A DNA stretch of 64,000 nt. Origin: JADKCL01 sp046329055. Lineage in GTDB: Bacteria > Bacteroidota > Bacteroidia > J057 > JADKCL01. Made by a program: the position numbers and the translations under genes. Of the stretch, positions 1 to 10,200 are shown piece by piece; position 1 is the stretch's first letter, and the number at the start of each line of letters is the position of its first letter. Below the pieces are notes generated by a model, which saw nothing but the letters and a program-made list of their open reading frames with translations, searched no databases and was not told the DNA's origin. The stretch lies in assembly GCA_046329055.1 (NCBI GenBank), contig JAXLVK010000006.1, positions 1-64,000 on the forward strand, given 5' to 3'.

Positions 1-1
1 C

Positions 2-2722
2 CTGCCCATCACCAATCCTTGCCCGAACGGGTCCATTACCGTCGGCACGGGCCTCACCTCTGGTCAATTGGCCAACATCGTGACCTGGGATTGGAAAATC
101 ACCTTGGTCTCCACGCCCACGACCTCCGTTTACACCTCAACGAGCGCCAACCCCGGCACCGTGCCCGCACCGACAGGTGGCTGGCAGCCCGGCGCAACCT
201 ATCAGGTCCGCCTGCGAATGGAAGAATCCTGCTGCGGTTGGTCGATCCCGGTTTATCGCACCTTCACTGTGGCTCCGACACTCGCAGCCGCTGGCCCCAT
301 CACACAAAGCCCGACGGGCCAGATTTGTGCGAACACCAATGGCGTGACCTATTCGATCCCGGCTGTATCTGGTGCCACGAGCTATGTCTGGACGGTGAAT
401 GGCGGTACCATCGCCTCCGGTCAAGGAACAACGAGCATCACCGTGAACTGGGGTGCCGCCAACAACGGTGCTTCCGTCTCTGTGGTCCCGACCAATGCTT
501 GCGCACCCTCCACCAATGGTGCTGCTGCGACATTCAACCTGAGCATCAACGGCTTGCCTGCTGTGTCTGTGGTGACCCAAGGCGCGGCGCCCACGACATT
601 CTGCCTCGGCAGTGGGGTGACGCTCCAAGCCAATACCACTTCAGGCGGCGGTGTCGGCAACGGCTCATTCACTTGGAACTGGACGCCCGGCAACTCCAGC
701 GGCTCCACGCTCTCCGTCACACCCGCGACGGCAGGTACCTTCACCTATTCGGTGACAGCCACTGAAGGCGGCAGCGGATGCTCGAGCAGCGACGATATCA
801 CACTGACTGTGACCTCGCCCATCGCCCAGACCATCACCGGACCTGCGGCATTGTGCTTTGGTTCAACGGCAACGTACACCGCAACGACCTCTGGTGGCAC
901 TTGGAGCAGCAGCAATGCCTCCGTCGCCACGGTCAACGCCAGCACGGGCTTGGTGACTGCTGTCGCAGCGGGAACCACGACCCTCACCTACACCGTCACC
1001 ACAGCAGGCAACTGCGTGAACACTGCCACTTACACGGTGACCGTCTATCCTGCATTTGCAGCGGGTGCCGTTACTGGTGGGGCAAGCAGCACCGTTTGCT
1101 ACAACTTCGATCCCAGCTTGCTCACGGCAAATCCGACAGGTGGCGCAGGTAGCTACACCTACCAGTGGCAATCCAGCCCAGTCGGTTGCAATACCTGGAC
1201 GAACATCTCCGGCGCAACGGCTTCCACTTTTGACCCGCCTGCGGTCACCGGCACCATCTGCTACCGTGTGATCGTCGATGCAACTGGCAGCCCTGATTGT
1301 GGCAACGCCACAGCCAGCAGCAACACCATCACCTTCACATTGGAGTCCACGCCGCCGAGCATCACTTGCCCTGCAGCCGTCACGGTCCAATGCGCAAGTG
1401 CCGTTCCGGCCGTGAACCTCGGTTCGGTGACCACCTCCGACAACTGCCCCGGCACTGTCGCGGTGACCTTTGGCGGCGACGGCACCTCCAACCAAGTTTG
1501 TGCGAATCAATACACATTGACCCGCACCTACGTTGCAACCGACCTCGCTGGCAACAGCAGCTCCTGCACCCAGGTCATCACCGTCAATGACAATACCGCG
1601 CCGACTGTGACCTGCCCCGCGGCCATCACCGTCAACGCCACCACGGGCCAATGCAGCGCACCTGTCAGCTTCGCAGCAACCTCCACCGACAACTGCGGAG
1701 GCAGCACCGTGAGCTACAGCATTGCTTCCGGATCGACCTTCGCCGTCGGAACCACCGCGGTGACAGCAACAGCCACGGATGTTTGTGGAAACAGCTCCAC
1801 CTGTGCCTTCTCGGTGACAGTCGTGGACAACCAAGCTCCGACCATCACCTGCCCGAGCAACATCTCCGTGAACACCACGAGCACCACTTGCGATGCACCC
1901 GTGAGCTACAATGCTCCCGTCGGCACCGACAACTGTGCAGGTGCCACGACCGCTCAACTTGGTGGTTTGGCATCTGGCAGCAGCTTCCCGCTCGGCGTCA
2001 CAACGAACAGCTTCCAAGTCACCGATGCCGCTGGCGCGACAGCCAGCTGTTCATTTACCGTCACCGTGACCGATGCAACTGCGCCGAATGCGATTTGCCA
2101 AAACGTCACCGTGCAATTGAACAACACAGGCAACGGCAGCTTGACGGCTTCCCAAGTGAACAACGGCAGCAATGACAATTGCAACGTTGCCAGCATCAGC
2201 CTGAACCCGACTGCATTTACCTGCGTCAATGTCGGAGCCAACACTGTCACCCTCACCGTGACCGATGGTAGCGGCAATACCAGCACTTGCACAGCGACGG
2301 CATCCGTCCAAGACAATGTCGCCCCTGTCGCGGTTTGCCAAAGCGTCACAGTCCAGTTGAACAGTGCAGGCAACGCCAGCACCACCGCAGCCGCCATCAA
2401 CAACGGCAGCAGCGATGCCTGCGGCGTGGCAAGCCTGAGCCTGAGCAATTCCGCATTCAGCTGCGCCAATCTCGGCTCCAACAACGTGGTCCTCACAGTC
2501 ACAGACGTGAACGGCAATTCCAGCACTTGCTCGGCGACCGTTACCGTCCAAGACCTGATTGCACCGACCGCCATTTGCCAGAACCTGACGCTGCAACTGA
2601 ACAATGCCGGCTCCGCCACCACCACTGCATCTGCCGCCAACAACGGCAGCAGCGACAACTGTGGCACGGTGACCTTGAGCCTGAGCCAGACGACATTCAG
2701 CTGTTCGAGGTCGCTCATCTGA
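2..2722 (+). CDS. Giant T9SS adhesin, 5'-truncated first segment (PKD/BIG2-like and HYR repeats)
   Basis: The frame is open from the first complete codon, so the gene starts upstream of the window. The segment reads, in order: a PKD-like domain (about residues 90-185 of the visible part), an Ig-like stretch, a BIG2-like domain with the SSNASVATVNASTGLVTAV signature, a further Ig-like stretch, three HYR domains (from about 1345), and then about 80-residue HYR-like repeats of the form APxAxCQ...NNGSSDxCG...FxCxNVGxNxVxLTVTD. It stops at 2720-2722 in the middle of such a repeat. The expected continuation (VLTVTDGSGNTSTC) resumes at once in the next frame, so the stop is a frame break and not a natural end. 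It is one locus with the segments up to 10947. Role inferred: extracellular adhesin or gliding-associated surface protein. Confidence 0.8.
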   Translation: MPITNPCPNGSITVGTGLTSGQLANIVTWDWKITLVSTPTTSVYTSTSANPGTVPAPTGGWQPGATYQVRLRMEESCCGWSIPVYRTFTVAPTLAAAGPITQSPTGQICANTNGVTYSIPAVSGATSYVWTVNGGTIASGQGTTSITVNWGAANNGASVSVVPTNACAPSTNGAAATFNLSINGLPAVSVVTQGAAPTTFCLGSGVTLQANTTSGGGVGNGSFTWNWTPGNSSGSTLSVTPATAGTFTYSVTATEGGSGCSSSDDITLTVTSPIAQTITGPAALCFGSTATYTATTSGGTWSSSNASVATVNASTGLVTAVAAGTTTLTYTVTTAGNCVNTATYTVTVYPAFAAGAVTGGASSTVCYNFDPSLLTANPTGGAGSYTYQWQSSPVGCNTWTNISGATASTFDPPAVTGTICYRVIVDATGSPDCGNATASSNTITFTLESTPPSITCPAAVTVQCASAVPAVNLGSVTTSDNCPGTVAVTFGGDGTSNQVCANQYTLTRTYVATDLAGNSSSCTQVITVNDNTAPTVTCPAAITVNATTGQCSAPVSFAATSTDNCGGSTVSYSIASGSTFAVGTTAVTATATDVCGNSSTCAFSVTVVDNQAPTITCPSNISVNTTSTTCDAPVSYNAPVGTDNCAGATTAQLGGLASGSSFPLGVTTNSFQVTDAAGATASCSFTVTVTDATAPNAICQNVTVQLNNTGNGSLTASQVNNGSNDNCNVASISLNPTAFTCVNVGANTVTLTVTDGSGNTSTCTATASVQDNVAPVAVCQSVTVQLNSAGNASTTAAAINNGSSDACGVASLSLSNSAFSCANLGSNNVVLTVTDVNGNSSTCSATVTVQDLIAPTAICQNLTLQLNNAGSATTTASAANNGSSDNCGTVTLSLSQTTFSCSRSLI

Positions 2723-5700
2723 ATGCGGAGGTGCTCACAGTGACCGACGGCAGCGGCAATACCTCGACATGCGCCGTGACCATCACTGTGGTTGACCAGA
2801 TCGGCACCGACCATCACCTGCCCGTCGAACATCGTCACAGCCAATGATGCCAACCTTGCGGTGCAGTCGTGACCTACGGCACGCCGAGCGGGGCCTACAC
2901 GGTGAGCAAGACCACCAACTGCTCTACCGTGTGAACCTCGACGACCTTTGCCGTGATCAGCACCACGCCGATCACCATGGTCGGCTTCACCGTGGTGGAA
3001 GGTCGTGGCCTGCAACAAGGCCTGCTCAATGGCCAGATTTACACGATGCTTTCCGTCCAAGGCAGCAACAACCGCAAGCCACTGGTCAACCGACCACCGC
3101 AGTAGCGACCCTCGTCGGTGCAACCAACTTCCGCTTCTCCAGCATCGCATTCCGTTCCAACGGCACCTTGTATGCAGTCACTGGCGATGGCGACCCCACT
3201 TGCGCCGAGTGCCTCTACAGCGTGAACACCTCCAATGGCGTCTCCACTTTGGTGACCTCCTTGGGCAACGGTACAAACGGTGGAAGTATCGGCTACAACC
3301 CGGTGAACGGCCTGATGTACCACTGACCCGGAACTGGGCTGCACCGAACCGCGTGTTTGAGAGCATCAACCTCACCATCAACGCCGTCACCAACATCCCG
3401 CTCAGCGGCTTCAATACCGTCGAGATCAGCGGTGCGTCCTACGGCACGAGCGGCAACTTCGTGGTCTTCAACACCTCCAATCAGGTCGCATTGATGAACC
3501 TCACGGGTGTGACCACCTTGGTGGCAGCGACAAGCCATACCGTTCGCGCGGTACTCGCAGCTGACTGTCGGTGCAAACGACAACCTCCGTCCGAACCTGG
3601 CTGTGACGCAGACTGCGGGAGCGTTCGGCAGCTTCTTCCCGGTTGGCACCACGACCAACACCTTCGTTGCAACCGACGCAAGCGGCAACACAGGTTCCTG
3701 CTCCTTCACTGTTACAGTGAACGATGCACAGGCTCCGAATGCCATTTGCCAGAACGTCACCGTGCAATTGAACAATACCGGAGCGGCTCCACGACGGCAG
3801 CGGCCGTGAACAACGGCAGCACCGACAATTGCGGCATCGCTAGCGTGAGCTTGGCACCCACATCCTTCAGCTGCGCCAATGTTGGCAGCAACAATGCCAC
3901 CTTGACCGTCACCGACATCTATGGCAATACCGCAACCTGCGCAGCCACAGTGACTGTCCAAGACCTCGTCGCACCCGTTGCACTCTGCCAAAACTTGACC
4001 CTGCAATTGGACAACACTGGCAACGTCGGCATCACAGCAAGCCAAGTGAACAATGGTAGCTCTGACGCTTGTGGCATCCTGAACCTGCACATCGGCCAAG
4101 CCGGATTCACCTGCGCCAATGTCGGTGCGAACACGGTGGTGTTGACCGTGACCGACAACAACGGCAACACCAGCACCTGTTCCTTCTCCACCACTGTCTC
4201 CGTGGTATGGCCTGGTCGCACCTTCTGCGATTTTACGCTGGTGAATAACGACTGTGCAGTTTGTCGTTAATGGCAACGGCAACATCACCACGGCGCAAGT
4301 CAACAATGGCAGCACCGACGCCTGCGGCATCGCGAGCTACAGCTTGAGCAATACCAATTTCAACTGCTCCAATGTCAACTCCGGTTCACAGGCTCCGTCG
4401 ATCTGGATCAATGAAATCCACTACGACAACACTGGCACCGACGCCGGTGAGTTCGTGGAACTTGCCGGAACCGCTGGCCTGAACCTCGCCAACTACGCGA
4501 TCCTGCGTTACAATGGTGGCACGCCCGGTGCGGCATTGCTCTACACCACGCCCGCTCAGACCACCACATTGACTGGCACCATGCCCAACCAGAGCAACGG
4601 GTACGGCACCTTCGCTGTGTTCTATGCAGTGGATGGCCTGCAAAACGGTGGCAATGACGGTTTCGCCTTGGTGAACACCAGCAACAACACGGTCGTGCAG
4701 TTGCTGAGCTACTGAAGGCGCATTCACCGTCGCCAGCGGCCAAGGCCTCGCCAGCGGCATGACCAGCACCAACCTGCCAGTGAGCGAACCCGGCACGATC
4801 ACAGGCGGTAGCATCCGCCTCAGCGGAACCGGAACGCAGTACAGCGCCTTCACATGGCAAGCACAAGCCGCTCCAGCGAGCCCCGGCGCCATCAACGCAG
4901 GCCAATCCTTCCCGGCTCCTGGCAACAACGTGGTGCTCACAGTGACCGACGTGAACGGAAACTCTAGCACTTGTACCGCAAGCGTCACCGTCCAAGACAA
5001 TGTCGCCCCTGTGGCTCAATGCCAGAACCTCACCGTCAACCTCAACAGCTCCGGCAACGGCAGCATCACGGCTACCCAAGTCAACAATGGCAGCTCCGAC
5101 GCCTGCGGTATCCAAGGTATCGCCCTGAACAACACCGCCTTCACCTGCGCCAATGTCGGTGCCAACACTGTGGTATTGACCGTCACGGACGTCAACAACA
5201 ATACCAGCACCTGCTCCGCAACCGTGAATGTATTCGACGTGACCGCTCCCGTGGCAGTCTGCCAAGGTGTGACCGTGAACCTGAACGCACAAGGCACGGG
5301 CTCCATCACCGCAGCGCAAGTGAACAACGGCAGCAGCGATGCTTGTGGAATTGGTTCATTGACCTTGAACAACACTGCCTTTGGTTGTGCCAATGTCGGA
5401 GCAAACACCGTGGTGCTCACCGTGACGGATGTCAATGGGAACTCCTCGACATGCTCCGCGACAATCACCGTGCGTGACCTGATCCCACCGACTGCACTCT
5501 GCCAAGCAGTCACCGTGCAGCTCAACTCGAGCGGCGCAGGTAGCATCACCGCAGCCCAAGTCAACAACGGCAGCACCGACAACTGTGGTGTGGCAAGCAT
5601 CGCGGTCAATCCGAACACATTCAACTGCACTGATGTCCGTGGCGACAATCCTGCCGATGTATTCATCTCTGAATACGTCGAAGGCAGCGGCAACAACAAG

Positions 5701-6730
5701 TGCATTGAGATCTACAATGGCACAGGCTCCACGGTGAACCTGAACAGCTACGAACTCCGCATGTACTTCAATGGCAGCACCAGCGCCGCTGTGACGGTAC
5801 CGCTCATCGGTTCCGTGGCCAACAATGATGTCTTTGTCGTGTGCAACAGCGCCGCTGCCCAGCAATTCCTTTCCGTTGCCGACCAAAGCAACAGCAGCGT
5901 GGGCTGGTACAATGGTAATGATGCCGTCGCATTGGTGAAGAGCGGAACCACCTTCGTGGACATCTTCGGCCGCATCGGAGAGGACCCAGGAAACAATGGA
6001 TGGACCGCAGGTGCATTGAATACCACCGATCGTACCCTGCTTCGCAATCCGAGCATCGGTTCTGGCAACACTGCCAACGCTCCCGGATTCCCCAGCCTCG
6101 GCAGCGAATGGTCGGGTCAAGTGATGGACTATGTGGGCAACCTCGGTAGCCATACCTTCAACGGTACCGGCCAAAACGCAGTGATCCTCACAGTGACCGA
6201 CGTGAATGGAAACACCAGCACTTGCTCCTCCAACGTCACCGTCCAAGATTTGGTCGCTCCCGTGGCACTTTGCCAGAACGTGACTGTTCAGCTCAACAAT
6301 GCTGGCGCAGGTAGCACGACTGCCGCCGCAGTGAACAATGGCAGTTCAGATGCATGCGGTATCGCAAGTTTGAACCTCAGCACATCGAGCTTCACCTGCT
6401 CCAATGTTGGCTCCAATCCTGTGGTCCTGACAGTCACCGACGTGAACGGCAACAGCAGCACCTGCTCCGCAAATGTCACCGTGCAAGACAACGTCGCCCC
6501 TGTGGCCGTCTGCCAGTCCGTGACGATCAACCTGTCCAGCACCGGCAACCAGACCGTCCTCGCCTCCAGCGTGAACAATGGCAGCACCGACGCCTGCGGC
6601 ATTGCAAGCATCGCCTTGAACCCGAACACGTTCACCTGTGACGACCTGGGCGTGAACAACGTGACCCTGACCGTCACCGACGTGAACGGCAACAGCAGCA
6701 CCTGCGCCGCGACTGTGACCGTGACCAACG
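1345..6730 (+). repeat. HYR and HYR-like repeat array
   Basis: At least a dozen units lie in this stretch. The first three are classical HYR domains (PxITCPxxxxV...TDNC...G.TTV...ATDxxGNxSxC). The rest are about 80-residue relatives starting APxAxCQ and ending STCxAxVTVQD. Three units are split by inserted foreign modules, at about 3110-3540, 4381-4917 and 5641-6177. Boundaries are approximate. Confidence 0.8.
2723..4758 (+). pseudogene. Frame-disrupted middle segment of the giant adhesin (HYR repeats with inserted propeller-like and lamin-tail modules)
   Basis: Protein similarity to the flanking repeats continues throughout, but it hops between all three forward frames. Breaks are visible near 2711, 2800, 2850, 3090, 3325, 3550, 3780, 4210-4250 and 4710, and there is an in-frame TGA at 2932. 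Pieced together, the segment holds an HYR domain interrupted by a module resembling a propeller blade set (SIAFRSNGTLYAVTGDGD, about 3110-3540), HYR-like repeats, and a lamin-tail-like domain (WINEIHYDNTGTDAGEFVEL, from about 4390) inserted in another repeat. Repeat identity on both sides argues for one continuous gene. The density of indels in a repeat-rich stretch looks more like poor consensus than decay; real pseudogenisation remains possible. Confidence 0.7.
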
Positions 6731-7719
6731 ACCCGCTCGTGGCCACGACCAGCAGCCCGACCGTCGCCTGCGGCTACAACGTGACCTGCAACGGCGCGAC
6801 CAATGGTTCCGCCACCGTGGCGGTGACTGGCGGATGCTTGCCCTACACCTACCTCTGGAGCAATGGTCAGACCTCTGCCACCGCAACTGGCCTGGGCGCT
6901 GGAACGCATACCGTGACGGTGACCGACCTGAACGGCACCACGACCACCGCCAACGTGACCCTGACCGAGCCCGCCCTGCTGACCTCCGCGACGAGCAGCC
7001 CGACCTTCAACGGCGGCTGGAACATCAGCTGCAACGGCGCTAGCGACGGCAGCATCGACCTGACAGTGGCCGGCGGCGCGACCTGCCTCGCCTACACCTA
7101 CAGCTGGAGCAACGGCGCCACGACCGAGGACCAGAGCGGACTCACCGCCGGCACGTACAGCGTGACCGTCACCGACGCGAACGGCTGCCAGACCACGTCC
7201 AGCATCACGCTGACCGAGCCCCCCGTGCTTGCCACGACCGTGATCGCCCAGGTCTATCAAGGCGGCTGGAACATCAGCTGCAACGGCGCGGCCGACGGCA
7301 TGATCTTCGCCAACGTGAACGGCGGCACCCCGGCTTACAGCTACAACTGGAGCAACGGGGCCACAACGCAACTGGTGACTGGCCTCACCGCGGGCACCTA
7401 CACTGTGACCGTGACCGACCTGAACGGCTGCTCCAACGTGGAGACGATCACCCTGACCGAGCCCACGCTCATGACCGACGCGATCAGCTCGGTGGTCCGC
7501 AACTGCGGCTACAACGTGAGCTGCAACGGCGCGACCGACGGCAGCATCGACTACACGGTGAACGGCGGCACCGCCCCGTACATCTACCAGTGGAGCAATG
7601 GCGCGACGACCGAGGACATCAGCGGCCTGGCCGCAGGCACCTACTCGGTGACCGCGACCGACCGCAACGGTTGCACCACGAACGTTCTACGATCACGCTC
7701 ACCGAGCCTGCCCTGCTGA
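4759..7719 (+). CDS. Giant adhesin, intact third segment (HYR-like repeats, lamin-tail domain, SprB repeats)
   Basis: This is an open frame of 986 codons, and the coding similarity already begins at about 4714. It opens with the C-terminal part of the lamin-tail module started upstream, then HYR-like repeats of about 80 residues. A second lamin-tail-like domain (VFISEYVEGSGNNKCIEIYN, about 5641-6177) sits inside one repeat, and two more HYR-like repeats follow. From about 6740 it switches to SprB repeats (CGYNVTCNG...YLWSNGQT...GTHTVTVTDLNG...LTEP), four before the frame is lost near 7685. The ATG at 4759 is only the first methionine of the open stretch and probably not a real start. Codons become markedly richer in G/C at third positions from about 6.6 kb on. 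Confidence 0.75.
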   Translation: MTSTNLPVSEPGTITGGSIRLSGTGTQYSAFTWQAQAAPASPGAINAGQSFPAPGNNVVLTVTDVNGNSSTCTASVTVQDNVAPVAQCQNLTVNLNSSGNGSITATQVNNGSSDACGIQGIALNNTAFTCANVGANTVVLTVTDVNNNTSTCSATVNVFDVTAPVAVCQGVTVNLNAQGTGSITAAQVNNGSSDACGIGSLTLNNTAFGCANVGANTVVLTVTDVNGNSSTCSATITVRDLIPPTALCQAVTVQLNSSGAGSITAAQVNNGSTDNCGVASIAVNPNTFNCTDVRGDNPADVFISEYVEGSGNNKCIEIYNGTGSTVNLNSYELRMYFNGSTSAAVTVPLIGSVANNDVFVVCNSAAAQQFLSVADQSNSSVGWYNGNDAVALVKSGTTFVDIFGRIGEDPGNNGWTAGALNTTDRTLLRNPSIGSGNTANAPGFPSLGSEWSGQVMDYVGNLGSHTFNGTGQNAVILTVTDVNGNTSTCSSNVTVQDLVAPVALCQNVTVQLNNAGAGSTTAAAVNNGSSDACGIASLNLSTSSFTCSNVGSNPVVLTVTDVNGNSSTCSANVTVQDNVAPVAVCQSVTINLSSTGNQTVLASSVNNGSTDACGIASIALNPNTFTCDDLGVNNVTLTVTDVNGNSSTCAATVTVTNDPLVATTSSPTVACGYNVTCNGATNGSATVAVTGGCLPYTYLWSNGQTSATATGLGAGTHTVTVTDLNGTTTTANVTLTEPALLTSATSSPTFNGGWNISCNGASDGSIDLTVAGGATCLAYTYSWSNGATTEDQSGLTAGTYSVTVTDANGCQTTSSITLTEPPVLATTVIAQVYQGGWNISCNGAADGMIFANVNGGTPAYSYNWSNGATTQLVTGLTAGTYTVTVTDLNGCSNVETITLTEPTLMTDAISSVVRNCGYNVSCNGATDGSIDYTVNGGTAPYIYQWSNGATTEDISGLAAGTYSVTATDRNGCTTNVLRSRSPSLPC

Positions 7720-10200
7720 CCGCCAACATCTCCCTTGGCACCTACGCCGCTGAACAGCGCGAATGGCGGGTGATGGTTCTGCAGTGGTCGCGTCGCAGGT
7801 GGCCGTGGCCCTTACACCTATAATTGGAACACATTGCACCACGGCCACAATCAGCGGTTTGCCCGCGCAAGCGGTTGCCGTAACGGTGACCGATGCGAAC
7901 GGCTGCTTCTCGCCTGTTGAGCTTGATCGAGCCTATGGCCCTGGAAGCAGCGGCGCGTGACCATGCGCCTGCGGTATCGAACGTGAGCTGCAACGGCGCG
8001 AGCGCGATGGCGGCATCAACCTGAGCGTGACGGGTGGCGCTAGCTGCCTGGCTCTACACGTACAACTGGAGCAACGGCGCGACGACCGAGGACGTCAGCG
8101 GCCTGGCCGCCGGCACCTACACGGTGACGGTGAGCGACGCCAACGGCTGCGCGACTGTGAGCAGCTTCACCCTGACCGAGCCCGCGATCCTGGCGAGCAG
8201 CGGCGTGGCTGCGACTCTACAGCGTAACATGAATCGCAGCTGCTTCCGCACGCCAGCGACGTCGACCTGACGACGGGTGGCGCCGGCTCGGTTTGGCCTA
8301 CACCTACAGCTGGAGCAACGGCGCGACGACCGAGGACGTCGGCAACCTGTCCGTGGGCACCTACAGCGTGACGGTCACCGACGCCAACGGCTGCAGCACG
8401 ACGAGCAGCTTCACGCTGACCGAGCCCGCGATCCTGGCCAGCAGCGGCGTGGCAGCGACCTATGCCTGCGGCACGAACGTGAGCTGCAACGGCGCGAGCG
8501 ACGGCAGCATCGACCTGACGGCCACCGGCGGCGCGAGCTGCCTTGCCTACAGCTACAGCTGGAGCAACGGCGCGACGACGGAGGACGTCTCCAACCTCGC
8601 CGCGGGCACCTACAGCGTGACCGTGACCGACGCGAACGGCTGCAGCACCACGAGCAGCTTCACGCTGACCGAGCCCGACCAACTGAGGGTTGACGCGATC
8701 ACCTCGCCGACCTTCGTGTGCGGCACGAACGTGAGCTGCAACGGCGCGAGCGACGGCGCGATCAACCTGGCCATCGGCGGCGGGGCGACCTGCCTGGCCT
8801 ACACCTACCAGTGGAGCGACGGCGCTACGACCGAGGACCGGACCGGCCTGACGGCGGGCACCTACTCGGTGACCGTGACCGACGCGAACGGCTGCAGCAC
8901 CAGCGGCAGCATCACGCTGACCGAGCCCGCCATCCTTGCGAGCAGCGGCGTGGCGGCGACCTACAGCTGCGGCACGAACGTGAGCTGCAACGGCGCGGCC
9001 GACGGCAGCATCAACCTGACGGCGACCGGCGGCGCGGGCTGCGTGAACTACAGCTACAGCTGGAGCAACGGCGCGACGACCGAGGACGTCAGCGGCCTGA
9101 CGGCCGGCACCTACACGGTGACGGTGACCGACGCCAACGGCTGCAGCACGACGAGCAGCTTCACGCTGACCGAGCCCGCCATCCTGGCGAGCAGCGGCGT
9201 GGCGGCGACCTACGCCTGCGGCACGAACATCAGCTGCAACGGCTCGGCCGACGGCAGCATCAACCTGAGCGTGACCGGCGGCGCGAGCTGCGCGGCCTAC
9301 AGCTACAGCTGGAGCAACGGCGCGACGACGGAGGACATCGGCGGCCTCACGGCCGGCACCTACACGGTGACGGTGACCGACGCGAACGGCTGCAGCACGA
9401 CCAGCAGCTTCACCCTGACCCAGCCCGCGGTGCTCCAGCGGACGCTGCTGGTGAGCGCGACCCACGCCTGCGGCTACAACATCAGCTGCAACGGTGCGAG
9501 CGACGGCACGGTCAACCTCGAGGTCGGCGGCGGCGCGAGCTGCGTGGCGTACACCTACCAGTGGAGCAACGGCGCGACGACGCAGGACCTGAGCGGCCTG
9601 ACGGCCGGCACCTACACGGTGACGGTGACCGACGCGAACGGCTGCTCGTTCACCGACGCGATCACGCTGACCCAGCCGGCGCCTGTGGCGCTGAGCCTGA
9701 CGGCGTTCACCTACACCTGCGGTTACAACGTGAGCTGCAACGGCGCCTCGAACGGCATCGTGGGCCTGACGGTGACCGGCGGCGCGAGCTGCCTGGCGTA
9801 CACCTACCAGTGGAGCGACGGGGCGACGACGGAGGACCGGACGGGCCTCGCGGCCGGCACCTACGGCGTGACGGTGACCGACGCGAACGGCTGCTCCGCG
9901 ACGGCGAGCATCACGCTGACCCAGCCCGCGCCGCTGGCTGTGACCTCGCTGACCTCCCCGCTGCACCTGGGCTACAACATCAGCTGCAACGGCGGCAATG
10001 ACGGCGCCATCACGGTGGCCTACACCGGCGGCGCGACCTGCCAGCCTAGGACGGTGGCCCTCAGCGGCCCCGTGAGCGGCAGCCAGTCCGGCAACGGCAC
10101 GAACACGTTCACCGGCCTGGTGGCCGGGACTTACACGGTGACGGTGACCGACGCGAACGGCTGCACGGTGAGCTCGACGATCACCCTGACGCAGCCGACC
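6740..10200 (+). repeat. SprB repeat array, about 14 units of about 250 bp
   Basis: Units run C-G-x-N-(V/I)-(S/T)-C-N-G ... WSxGxTT ... GTYxVTVTDxNGC ... TLTEP. They are very similar to each other at DNA level in 8.3-9.6 kb, where the same GC-rich codons recur, so the array is a good substrate for recombination and a hard target for assembly. Two to three units in 7.69-8.29 kb are frame-broken. Confidence 0.85.
7720..8292 (+). pseudogene. Frame-disrupted SprB-repeat segment of the giant adhesin
   Basis: About two and a half SprB repeats can be traced, but each is split over two or three frames. For example, GPYTYNWN is in one frame and GLPAQAVAVTVTDANGCFSPVE in the next, followed by YNWSNGATTEDVSGLAAGTY. 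The repeats agree with intact neighbours on both sides, so this is the same gene. The disruption starts near 7685 and ends before 8293. As with 2.7-4.7 kb, the indels are clustered here, while 2.6 kb of near-identical repeats downstream are clean. Confidence 0.7.

Noticed and set aside
863..2017. 384-codon minus-strand open frame in the HYR region
   Set aside because: Shadow of the plus-strand repeats; composition is unnatural and there is no start context.
6740..10200. CRISPR-like regular repeats
   Set aside because: The units are about 250 bp, translate to SprB domains and have no unique short spacers.
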